Shown: in pieces, positions 56,614 to 64,000 of the stretch
How positions within the stretch are numbered: the first letter of the stretch is position 1
Layout of the letters: each line of letters opens with the position of its first letter
Origin: Ignavibacteriota bacterium
Lineage (GTDB): Bacteria > Bacteroidota > Ignavibacteria > UBA10030 > SZUA-254
Reading direction: 5' to 3'
DNA length: 64,000 nt
NCBI GenBank assembly: GCA_025358305.1
Contig: JANYJZ010000040.1
Coordinates: 1-64,000 of the forward strand
Translations under genes and position numbers: made by a program
The notes under the pieces: model-generated
Databases searched by the model: none
The model's input: only the letters and a program-made list of their open reading frames with translations
Told to the model about the DNA's origin: nothing

Positions 56614-59580
56614 TTAGGCCTTTTTCTTCAGTCGTGAGAGGCGCTGCCGTGCGTCGCCGATCTCGGGGATCGCGGTGTCGGCGTTCTTGAGGCAGTCGAG
56701 GAATGTCTCGTACTGCTGGACTGCCTTGTCGGAGCTGCCGGAGAGTTCGTACGCCGTCCCAAGGTAGTAGTAGAAGATCGGCCCGTACTGCACGAGCCTC
56801 CCCTCTTCGAAATAATTGGACTCCATCGCCTCGAGCTCGCGAATGGCGTCGGCGTACCGCTTGGCTTCGAGGTACGCGAGCACAAGGTGCATGTGCCGCG
56901 GCGTGAACGTGTTGCCGGCGACCCCCTTCTCGAGGCTCCCGATCGCCGCGCCAAGGTCGCCCTTGGCCTGTTGGATGCATCCAAGGCCGGCCCAGTACGC
57001 CTGGAGATAGACGCTGTCGAGGCCGTCGATGTCGTGCTTCAATTCTGCGAGAACTGTCTCGGCCTTGGGCAGTTCATGGTTCTGGACGAGGAGCGCGATG
57101 AGCCACATCCGGAGGTAGACCGGACCATTGGACTTTGCCTGCTGCATGGCGCGCACCGACTTGTCGGCTTCCTTCGCCGCGGCCGGGTAATTGTGCATCG
57201 CGCAGTGTATATTCGCCCGCAGGCCGTCGAAGAAGGCCAGATCCACGCTCAGCCATTCTCCCGAGGCGTTCTCGTCGAGGCGGTCGAGCCGTGAGAGCGC
57301 GCTCTTGAACTTGCCCTGATAGGCGTCGAGAACGACCATGTTGCGCGCCGCGAGCGCGCGCATCGCGTGGTCCTTCGCGGCCGACAGCGCCTGGAAGCAG
57401 CTCTCGGCCTGAGCGTACTGCTTCGTGAAGATCATCGCCTGGCCGAGCTTCGCGAGGGATTCGTAAAAGTCGGGCTTGATGGCGAGCGCCTTGCGGTACG
57501 AGTCGATCGCCTCGGCGAGCTTGCCGTGCTTCGCATAGAGGTCTCCCCTCGAGTCGAACGGGTTCGCCTCGCTTGGAGCGAGCGAGATGTACTTGTCGAT
57601 GGCCCAGATCGACCTGTCGAAGTCTCCCGACATGTCGTAGGCGTACGCCAGCGTATTGTAGGCGACCTTATTGTACGGGTCGAGCTCGACCGTCTTGGAG
57701 AATGCGGCGATGGCGCCGGTATAATCCGCGGCGGACTGGCAGAGGATGCCAAGGTAGTAGTATCCCTCCTTGTCGTCGGGATAGTTCGCTGCATAGTCGC
57801 GCAGCCGGCGGATGCTCTCGCGCAGGTCATTTCTGAGGAACTGCGGCTCGGATGCCCGGATGAGTTCGCGGTCCTTGCGTGTCGCGCGGTCGGAGAACCG
57901 CATCGCACGCTGGAAGGAGGCGAGCGAAAGGTCCTGGGAAGGCTGAAGCGCCGCGAGCTGGAAGTGCGCCATCGCGAACGTCGAATCGAGGGCGATGGCG
58001 CGCTCGAAGTGCGGCACGGCTTCGCGCTGATAGAGCTTGTCCAGATCGTCCATGCCCTCGAGGTATTCCTTGTAGGCCTCGGAGGAATGCGTCGTCACAT
58101 CGGCGACCGTGCTGGCGGCGCCGGGATCCGCCGGCTGGGAGGCAAGAAGGTTTCGCTTGATGTTCTCGCTCAATTTGTCGACGATCGCGAAGATCGTCTC
58201 CTCCGGCGTCCCGGCGAGCTTCTCCGCGGCGAGGATCTTGCCGCCGTCGACCTCGGAGACTTCTGCCGTCAGGATGATCGTCGGCTTGGACTGGAGGATC
58301 TCGCCGGTGACGACGATATTCACCCCCGCCTTTTTCGCGATCTCGGAGGCCACCCCCTTGTCGATCGATTTCTCCCCCTCCTTGCCGAGCTGCTTCAGGA
58401 TGTCGTAGAGCCGCTGCGTGCTCATGACCGTCAGCGACTTTGATTCCGAAAGGCCGGTCACAAGGAGCGAAGTGATCATCTTCGCCGTCCTGTCCTTGTC
58501 CTCGGGGTCGGTGACGTTCTCAAAGTACATCACGGCGAGGGAGTTGTGGGCGCTCCCCGCGCCCTGCGGCGCGGAAGGAGAGCCGAACGGCTTGAAATAG
58601 AACGCGAGCGCGGCGAGAACGACGAGGACTGCCCCGGCCCCTCCAATCCAGAGCGCCTTCGACCGCGGTGCGCCGCCTGACGCAGGTGCCGCCGACGCTA
58701 GAGGCGCCGGCCACGACGGCGGCGGGGGAGCGCCCGCCGCCGGCACGTGGCCCGAACTTCGCATGACCTTCGATGTCTTCTTCATGGAGCGTCGGAGGTC
58801 CGCGGAGATGTCGTCGAAATGCTGGTAGCGGTTCCCCGGGTCCTTCTCGAGGCAGCGCGCAATGAGGTTCGCGACGATCGGAGAGATGTCCGGCAGGAGC
58901 GCGGAGATCTCCTGCGGCTCCTCGTTCACGATGGAGTAGACCATCGCCGCCTCGTGCTCTCCGCGGAACGGGAGCTTGCCCGTGAGCATTTCAAAGAGGA
59001 GAACGCCGAAGGAGAAGATGTCGCTCCGGTGGTCGACCTCGCCCCCCTGGATCTGTTCGGGGGCCATGTAGCCGAGCGTTCCGACGGTGCTCGAGGTGCG
59101 CGTGAGCTTCAGGGATCCCTTGAGCTTCGCCAGTCCGAAATCCATCACCTTTGCCTGGCCCTTCGCGGTGAGCATGACGTTGTCGGCCTTGATGTCGCGG
59201 TGGACGATCCCCTTGGAATGGGCCTCCTGAAGCGCGTCGCTGATCTGGATGGCGACCGAGAGCGCTTCCTCGGCGCGCGCGAAGGGGAGCTTCTCCCGCA
59301 GTGTGCCTCCTTCGAGGTACTCCATCACCATGAACAGAGCGCCGTTGTTCTCCTCGATGGAATAAACGGTGCAGATGTTCGCGTGGTTCAAGGCGGCGGC
59401 AGCCCGGGCTTCCTGGAGGAACCGCGCCTTTTCGGTCTCGTGCTGGTTCACGCGCTCCGGGAGGAACTTCAGCGCGACGACGCGGTCGAGCCGCGTGTCA
59501 TGGGCCTTGTAGACGACACCCATGCCCCCCTCGCCGAGCTTTGCGAGGATCTTGTAGTGCGAAACGGTCTGTCCGATCAT
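56614..59580 (-). CDS. Ser/Thr protein kinase with FlgO-like and TPR sensor tail (second of array)
   Basis: 988 aa, the longest kinase. The kinase domain (about 9-270) has 'GEGGMGVV', 'VALKFLP', 'HRDIKADN' and 'DFGLAKLKG', with activation loop 'RTSSTVGTLGYMAPEQIQGG' nearly identical to that of kinase six. A membrane span is at about 317-335. A FlgO-like domain ('LAVMYFENVTDPEDKDRTAK', 'VNIVVTGEILQSKPTIIL') follows, then roughly a dozen TPRs to residue 985. The ATG overlaps the kinase one TGA (ATGA) and 'AAGAAGGA' inside kinase one serves as ribosome site. Kinases two and six form the closer pair among the TPR kinases. Confidence 0.93.
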   Translation of the reverse strand: MIGQTVSHYKILAKLGEGGMGVVYKAHDTRLDRVVALKFLPERVNQHETEKARFLQEARAAAALNHANICTVYSIEENNGALFMVMEYLEGGTLREKLPFARAEEALSVAIQISDALQEAHSKGIVHRDIKADNVMLTAKGQAKVMDFGLAKLKGSLKLTRTSSTVGTLGYMAPEQIQGGEVDHRSDIFSFGVLLFEMLTGKLPFRGEHEAAMVYSIVNEEPQEISALLPDISPIVANLIARCLEKDPGNRYQHFDDISADLRRSMKKTSKVMRSSGHVPAAGAPPPPSWPAPLASAAPASGGAPRSKALWIGGAGAVLVVLAALAFYFKPFGSPSAPQGAGSAHNSLAVMYFENVTDPEDKDRTAKMITSLLVTGLSESKSLTVMSTQRLYDILKQLGKEGEKSIDKGVASEIAKKAGVNIVVTGEILQSKPTIILTAEVSEVDGGKILAAEKLAGTPEETIFAIVDKLSENIKRNLLASQPADPGAASTVADVTTHSSEAYKEYLEGMDDLDKLYQREAVPHFERAIALDSTFAMAHFQLAALQPSQDLSLASFQRAMRFSDRATRKDRELIRASEPQFLRNDLRESIRRLRDYAANYPDDKEGYYYLGILCQSAADYTGAIAAFSKTVELDPYNKVAYNTLAYAYDMSGDFDRSIWAIDKYISLAPSEANPFDSRGDLYAKHGKLAEAIDSYRKALAIKPDFYESLAKLGQAMIFTKQYAQAESCFQALSAAKDHAMRALAARNMVVLDAYQGKFKSALSRLDRLDENASGEWLSVDLAFFDGLRANIHCAMHNYPAAAKEADKSVRAMQQAKSNGPVYLRMWLIALLVQNHELPKAETVLAELKHDIDGLDSVYLQAYWAGLGCIQQAKGDLGAAIGSLEKGVAGNTFTPRHMHLVLAYLEAKRYADAIRELEAMESNYFEEGRLVQYGPIFYYYLGTAYELSGSSDKAVQQYETFLDCLKNADTAIPEIGDARQRLSRLKKKA

Positions 59581-62288
59581 TCCTTCTTCAGGCCTTCCAT
59601 CCAGTTATTGACAATGGTTACCGGCGTCACCTTCCGCACTTCGAGATAGCGGTTGATGACGATCGTAGCGCCGTCATGCGAGACGTCATAGTCCTCGAGA
59701 AACGGGGGCATGCCAAAGAGCGGTTTCACCGACGCGACGGCGACGCCGTCGGGAGAGTAGCGGAGCGTCACCTGCATGAGCTTATTCTCCTTCGAGACGT
59801 AGAGAAGGTCCTCGCCGCTCTTTCCCCATCGCGGGAACCCGCCGCCGCTGCTCGAGATCTTCCAGAGTCGGTTGTCGGTCGCGCCGAACCGGCGAAGATA
59901 GACCTCGTTCTCGCCGCTCTCGTTCGACATGTAGGCGACCCAGCGGCCGTCCGGGGAGAATCGGGCGTCGCACTCGCCGAACTCGGTCTTGAGGAACGGT
60001 GTCGCATCGTGCGCTCCCGACGCTGAGACGGCCATGATGTCGGAGGTACCCACTTCGTACCGTGTGCCGGAAATGAGGATCGTGGAGCCGTCGCGGGACC
60101 AGTCCGTCGGTCCGAAGAGCGAGCCGATGACCTGTCCGGCGGGGGCATAGATGAGCTCCTCTCCCCCCGATTCGGCGAGCGTCTTCATGAAGATCCCCGA
60201 CTGGCGCTGTCCTGCGCTCCTGTGCGCGTAGACGATCCGCGCTCCGTCCGGGGACCAGACGGGAAAATCCTCACCGGCGCCGTTGGTGACGCGGTTGTGC
60301 GCCCCGCTCGCGATGTCGTAGGCCCAGATGTTGAGGCGGAACGTCCGGATATCGAAGAAGCTCGAAACGACCTTCTTGTCGTCCGGGGAGAACCGCGGCC
60401 GGAACTGCTCCGCGAGTTCGCCGAGCGTGCCGATCTGTTTGCCCGAACGGTCGACGAGCAGCAGCGGCGCGCCGGCCCGGGCGGTTCCTGACTGATAGGT
60501 GAGCACGCCGGTCTGCGACGCGGAGAACACGGCGAGATTAAACGAAGGATCGTTCACGACCTGTTCCGCGATCGTCACGGGCGAGCCTGCGAGCTCGAGC
60601 GTGCGTTCGTCCATCTCCTGCGCCAGGAGCGTCGTTCCGCGCATGAAAAGGAGCCTCCCCGAGGCATACATCGCCTGAGCATTTGAGTGCACAAGGAGCT
60701 TGCTCACCGAGTGGTCGACCGATCCGACGAACACCGCCATGCCTTCCGCGTCGCCCGACGAGCTTGCCACGCGGGCGAAGTAGAGGAACCGGTTCCCGTC
60801 GGGAAGGAATGACGGATAGCGGTGGGATGACTCATGGCGGATCGTGTCGAGCGTCGTCACCTGCTCTGGCGTGCCGCCGTCGGAGGAGATCTTGAAAAGG
60901 GGCTGCTGGAAGTCGAGCGTGAAGACGATCGTGTTGTTGGCGCCCCAGGTGCCGCCGCGGGGGTTCCGCACCCCGGTGAGTGTGATCGGCTGGCCGCCCG
61001 CCGCTTCGACCTTCTTGAGTTTTCCGTCGGACGTGAAGAAGCCGATGTACTTGTCGTCCGGGGACCAGAACGGGGTGTATCCGAGCCGGGTCCCTTCGAC
61101 CGGTATGCTCTCAAGTCCTTCCACTCTGCGAAGATAGAGCTGCTGCAGCCCGTCGTTCGAAACGCCGGAGAACGCGATGAACTTGCCGTCGTGCGATACC
61201 GCAGGCGGGCCCGACCAGAACCCGAAGGTGTGCACATAGAGGCTTTCCGGAACGACGAGCGACGCGCGCATCTGCCGCGAGACCGCAGCCGCAGGCGCTG
61301 GACGCGCGGCGAGGTAGATGACCGCCGCAAGGAGAACGGCGGCGAGCGCCCAGGGAAGCCAGCTCTTGATCGGCCGCTGCGCGCTCGCCGCAGCGGAAGC
61401 TCCGGCGGCGGTGACAGCGCCGCGCTGCGCGGGCACGGCGGAGTAAGTCTTGCTCATCCTCTGACGGCTTGATTCGCGCTTCACGTGCCGGAGGTCCTTC
61501 GCCGCTTCCGCGACCGACTGCGAGCGCTCCGCGGGCTCCTTCATGAGGCATTCCATGACGATTGCGTCGAGGGCCGGGTCGATCTCGCTCTTGACGGAGG
61601 ACATCGGCGGCGCTTCCACGTTGACTATTTCATACAACAGCGCGGTCTCGTGGACCCCCTTGAACGGCAATTGCCCGGTGAACATCTCGTAGAGGACGAC
61701 GCCGAACGAGAAGATGTCGCTCCGGTGGTCGACGTCGTGGCCCTGGACCTGCTCCGGGGACATGTAGCCCGCCGTGCCGACGGTGCTCCCCTCTTTCGTG
61801 AGGCGGTTGATCTTGCTCGAGGCCGACCGGAGCTTCGCCAGGCCGAAGTCCATGATCTGGGCGATGCCGTCCTTGCGGATCATGATGTTCTCGGGCTTGA
61901 TGTCGCGGTGGACGATCCCCTTCTCGTGCGCCGCCGCGAGGCCGTCGGCGATCTGGATCCCGACGTCGAGGGCGGTCTTGTAGCTTATGGAGCCCTCTTT
62001 TTGGCGGAGGGTCTGGCCGTCGACGAACTCCATGACGATGAAGAGCTGTCCGTGGTGCTCTTCGATGGCGTGGATCGTGCAGACGTTCGGATGGTTGAGC
62101 GCCGAGGCGGCCTTCGCCTCCTGGATGAAGCGCGCCTTGTCCTGCTCGGAGGCGTTGAGGTGCGCCGGTAGAAACTTCAGAGCGACGAGTCGGTCGAGCT
62201 TGGTGTCCTGAGCCTGATAGACGACGCCCATGCCGCCTTCGCCGAGTTTTTCCTGGATGGTGTAATGCGAAACTACTTTTCCGATCAT
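59577..62288 (-). CDS. Ser/Thr protein kinase with WD40/TolB propeller tail (first of array)
   Basis: 903 aa ('MIGKVVSHYTIQEKLGEGGM'). Kinase domain about 10-270 with Lys38, His127-Arg128-Asp129 and Asp147-Phe148-Gly149, so an active RD kinase. Juxtamembrane 'KRESSRQRMSKTYS' is Ser/Thr-rich and could be self-phosphorylated. A membrane span is at about 309-327. A C-terminal propeller has PD40-type blades ('WSPDDKYIGFFTSDG', 'WSPDGARIVYAH', 'FSPDGRWVAYMSNESGENEV'). It is the first gene of a three-kinase operon with the promoter at 62400-62428 and a leader of about 105 nt. Confidence 0.93.
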   Translation of the reverse strand: MIGKVVSHYTIQEKLGEGGMGVVYQAQDTKLDRLVALKFLPAHLNASEQDKARFIQEAKAASALNHPNVCTIHAIEEHHGQLFIVMEFVDGQTLRQKEGSISYKTALDVGIQIADGLAAAHEKGIVHRDIKPENIMIRKDGIAQIMDFGLAKLRSASSKINRLTKEGSTVGTAGYMSPEQVQGHDVDHRSDIFSFGVVLYEMFTGQLPFKGVHETALLYEIVNVEAPPMSSVKSEIDPALDAIVMECLMKEPAERSQSVAEAAKDLRHVKRESSRQRMSKTYSAVPAQRGAVTAAGASAAASAQRPIKSWLPWALAAVLLAAVIYLAARPAPAAAVSRQMRASLVVPESLYVHTFGFWSGPPAVSHDGKFIAFSGVSNDGLQQLYLRRVEGLESIPVEGTRLGYTPFWSPDDKYIGFFTSDGKLKKVEAAGGQPITLTGVRNPRGGTWGANNTIVFTLDFQQPLFKISSDGGTPEQVTTLDTIRHESSHRYPSFLPDGNRFLYFARVASSSGDAEGMAVFVGSVDHSVSKLLVHSNAQAMYASGRLLFMRGTTLLAQEMDERTLELAGSPVTIAEQVVNDPSFNLAVFSASQTGVLTYQSGTARAGAPLLLVDRSGKQIGTLGELAEQFRPRFSPDDKKVVSSFFDIRTFRLNIWAYDIASGAHNRVTNGAGEDFPVWSPDGARIVYAHRSAGQRQSGIFMKTLAESGGEELIYAPAGQVIGSLFGPTDWSRDGSTILISGTRYEVGTSDIMAVSASGAHDATPFLKTEFGECDARFSPDGRWVAYMSNESGENEVYLRRFGATDNRLWKISSSGGGFPRWGKSGEDLLYVSKENKLMQVTLRYSPDGVAVASVKPLFGMPPFLEDYDVSHDGATIVINRYLEVRKVTPVTIVNNWMEGLKKE

Positions 62289-62399
62289 ACTGTGAAAGCT
62301 CTTTCTCTAAATTGATGACGGCGATGACGTGCCGGATCGACTCTCCGGCGGCACGGCCGCATGATAACGGTTGGTAAAATCCCCCTTGATTCAACAATT

Positions 62400-62428
62400 A
62401 AGGTAGGGATAAATGCACGTAATGTCAA
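62400..62428 (-). promoter_or_regulatory. Promoter of the kinase one-two-three operon
   Basis: TTGACA (62428-62423), 17-bp spacer, TACCTT (62405-62400) on the minus strand. Confidence 0.6.
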
Positions 62429-62465
62429 CGGACGAAAGCCCCGTAACTGAAAGAAATACGGAGGT

Positions 62466-63122
62466 TTAGAGGGCCTGTGTCCGGTGACGGTCTCCCCAGT
62501 ATGCCAGGGCGATGAAGAGCCAGATGCCGAAGGAGATCCAGGCGATCGCCTCGGGGCTGGGAGGCGGCGCGGGGGAGAAGAGGTTCATGACGTACGTGAC
62601 GAAGAGGAGGACGAGGAGGATGATCGGAACGACCATTCCCGTCCGGTCGACCGCCTTCGTGCTGCGGAAATAGAGCCATGCCCCGGCGACGAACATGGCG
62701 GTCTCGACAAGAAACGTGACGGGGAGGCTTCCCCACATGCCGAGTCCGACAAGCGGCGACGCCCAAGGGGCCAGGGGAAGGTCGGGGCGGTGCGTGACGA
62801 GGTCGAGGATCCAGTGGCTCAGGACAACGGCGCCAAGGTAGAGCGCGGTTCGTTTGTCCGACCGGATGAGAGCGTAGCCGCCGGCGAAGAGGAGCGCGTA
62901 GGCGCAGGCCATGATGAGACTGTGCGAGTAGGGATAGCTCACGAAGTTCAGCGGCGTCACGGCGGTGTCGCCGGGATGGACCTCCACCCGTTCAAGTCCG
63001 AGGAGGAGCAGGACGGGCCAGAGGAGATCGAGGAACTGCGCTGCGACGAAGTACGTCCCGAGCGAGGGCTTTGGCGCGCGCGATTTCGCGGCGAGTCCGA
63101 TGGCAAAGTGTCCGATGAACAT
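62466..63122 (-). CDS. Polytopic membrane protein, DUF457/YdjM-like
   Basis: 218 aa from the ATG at 63122, chosen because 'MFIGHFAIGLAAKSRAPKPS' is the typical N-terminus of this kind of protein; a GTG at 63206 is the alternative. Six or so hydrophobic spans. The conserved His/Asp residues lie in 'GHFAIG', 'YSHSLIMA' and 'LSHWILDLVTHRPDLP', as in membrane-bound DUF457/YdjM-type putative metal-dependent hydrolases. Those are named by similarity; no reaction is known. It lies upstream of the kinase array on the same strand, but the array has its own promoter in between. Confidence 0.75.
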   Translation of the reverse strand: MFIGHFAIGLAAKSRAPKPSLGTYFVAAQFLDLLWPVLLLLGLERVEVHPGDTAVTPLNFVSYPYSHSLIMACAYALLFAGGYALIRSDKRTALYLGAVVLSHWILDLVTHRPDLPLAPWASPLVGLGMWGSLPVTFLVETAMFVAGAWLYFRSTKAVDRTGMVVPIILLVLLFVTYVMNLFSPAPPPSPEAIAWISFGIWLFIALAYWGDRHRTQAL

Positions 63123-63258
63123 GGTCTCGGTGTTCTCTCCTCCTTCCGGTCCGTAGAAGACGACCCAGGCGACGAGGTCGTGTCTCAATTGTTCGAAGCC
63201 GAACACGTCCTTCTTCGAGTGTGAGGCGGCGCTCGTGTGTCGCGGTCATGACAACGAT

Positions 63259-63287
63259 AATGTACAAAAGCAATGACATGAACTCAA
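63259..63287 (-). promoter_or_regulatory. Promoter of the DUF457-like gene
   Basis: TTGAGT (63287-63282), 17-bp spacer, TACATT (63264-63259) on the minus strand. Confidence 0.5.
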
Positions 63288-63676
63288 GCGCAGCACCGCA
63301 CACGAGCGTTGATTTTCTGCAGCACAATTGGTACACTTCGAGCATCGTAGCACCGCCGCGAGACGTATGAATTCCTTGAAAATAATGCAATTGAAGCGTT
63401 TTTTCACGCCTCCATTACCTATGTGTCAGACCACAGCGCAGAGCGGATCATCCGCGCGTATCGTCGTTTGCAAATGGGCCGGCGTCTCTCTCCACAGTAT
63501 GTACTACCAGATGATCCGGCGATGAAGTTCCTCGCGCTCACCGACATATCTCCATTGCTTGTCTGTCGATGGTAGCCGCAATGCCTTGTGCTATGATGAG
63601 TCTACCGCTTGTTTCGTCCAAGACCAGCTCCTTCTTCTTCACCGGGAATATCCTCTAACCTTTTCCAATTGAGCTC
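63288..63676. other. AT-richer intergenic stretch without a convincing gene
   Basis: About 390 bp. A 34-codon minus-strand frame (GTG at 63642 to TGA at 63538, AGAGGA upstream) is the only candidate and resembles nothing I know. A 13-bp palindrome GCGGAT-C-ATCCGC is at 63443-63455. The composition suggests acquired or decayed DNA next to the toxin gene. Confidence 0.4.
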
Positions 63677-63705
63677 TTGTTTCTTGAGGAAATATGTAGT
63701 ATATT
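63677..63705 (+). promoter_or_regulatory. Promoter of the toxin gene
   Basis: TTGTTT (63677-63682), 17-bp spacer, TATATT (63700-63705). Predicted transcription starts near 63712, within the operator palindrome that follows. Confidence 0.5.
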
Positions 63706-63708
63706 TCA

Positions 63709-63725
63709 TTTACCAAGTAGGTAAA
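63709..63725. promoter_or_regulatory. Operator palindrome of the toxin-antitoxin locus
   Basis: Perfect inverted repeat TTTACC-N5-GGTAAA directly downstream of the -10 box. This is the usual place for autorepression by a toxin-antitoxin complex. Confidence 0.5.
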
Positions 63726-63761
63726 CGAAAATACTTGCATTAGTTATAGCCGCATGCTATC

Positions 63762-64000
63762 ATGAAAATAGATTTCGATAGCCCTACTCACGAACGGCTA
63801 GCCAATGATATCGCCGCCTTGAGTAAGCGCTATAATAAGACCAAGGGAGTTGATTCGGCAACCGCAATCGTACTGGCCTTGAACGTGCTTAAGGCTGCCG
63901 ATTCACTCGCGGATGTCCCTGCGAGCTATCGCCCCCATCCGCTCAAGGGAAAATACAAGGGCTGCTTTGCGGCCGATGTTGACAAAGTACATCGGATTAT
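63762..64000 (+). CDS. HigB/RelE-type toxin, partial (cut by the window end)
   Basis: 79 residues are visible from an ATG at 63762. The start 'MKIDFDSPTHERLANDIAAL' and the segment 'SYRPHPLKGKYKGCFAADV' followed by 'DKVHRI' match the ParE/RelE-fold 'killer' proteins of the HigB type. In those the 'HPL.G...G.F..D......I' core is conserved; they cut mRNA on the ribosome or are related non-toxic forms. In higBA loci the toxin gene comes first and an Xre-type antitoxin follows, so the partner is expected just past the window. The promoter and operator upstream fit this. Confidence 0.65.
   Translation, partial: MKIDFDSPTHERLANDIAALSKRYNKTKGVDSATAIVLALNVLKAADSLADVPASYRPHPLKGKYKGCFAADVDKVHRI

Noticed and set aside
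63328-63525. 65-codon plus-strand frame near the right end
   Set aside because: No ribosome site, no motifs, atypical composition; probably non-coding.

Overview
The window is high-GC bacterial chromosome (about 60% GC by eye) from a member of the FCB group, most likely near Ignavibacteria/Chlorobi/Kapabacteria. Three lines of evidence support this. Several large secreted proteins end in a type IX secretion (T9SS) sorting tail with the 'QNYPNPFNP' signature. Promoters read TTG-N-N-N, about 17 bp, then TAnnTT, close to the Bacteroidota-type -10 element. The organism has ThyX and tricorn/prolyl-oligopeptidase family peptidases. No rRNA, tRNA or CRISPR array was found. The two ends are AT-richer and carry mobile or selfish genes: an IS1595-type transposase fragment at the left and a HigB-like toxin fragment at the right.

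Left third (0.3-26.7 kb), housekeeping and stress. A DtxR/MntR regulator with a palindromic operator on its promoter is followed 4 nt later by an Nramp Mn transporter fused to a UspA domain. On the minus strand a co-directional run (8.4 to 3.0 kb) begins with mutT-mutY-ogg, a complete 8-oxoguanine (GO) defence set with overlapping genes. It continues with a saccharopine-dehydrogenase-like enzyme, a small ORF, yajQ and an N-acetylmuramoyl-L-alanine amidase. Then come thyX, a polytopic DUF2339 protein, arfB, a translationally coupled pair of DUF3857/transglutaminase-like proteins (the first with a lost active site), mfd, two small proteins, a tricorn-like protease and a prolyl oligopeptidase.

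Middle (26.8-45 kb), surface proteins and their probable regulator. Four secreted proteins (1236, 345, 551 and 2230 aa) lie in one minus-strand run with short gaps and end at a strong terminator. Three of them share a home-made ~140-residue module. Upstream sits a two-component pair: a histidine kinase with an FG-GAP-like periplasmic propeller and an NtrC-type sigma-54 activator. A sigma-54-like site between the pair and the secreted-protein run suggests, but does not prove, control of one by the other.

Right third (45-62.3 kb), the most unusual part. Six complete PknB-type Ser/Thr kinases lie in one head-to-tail array on the minus strand. Each has a kinase domain, one membrane span and a sensor tail. 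In transcription order the tails strictly alternate: propeller, TPR, propeller, TPR, propeller, TPR. The first three kinases are translationally coupled. The others have their own promoters, two of which are recognisable copies of each other. Two small proteins are embedded in the array. A membrane protein of the DUF457/YdjM-like kind and the toxin fragment close the window.
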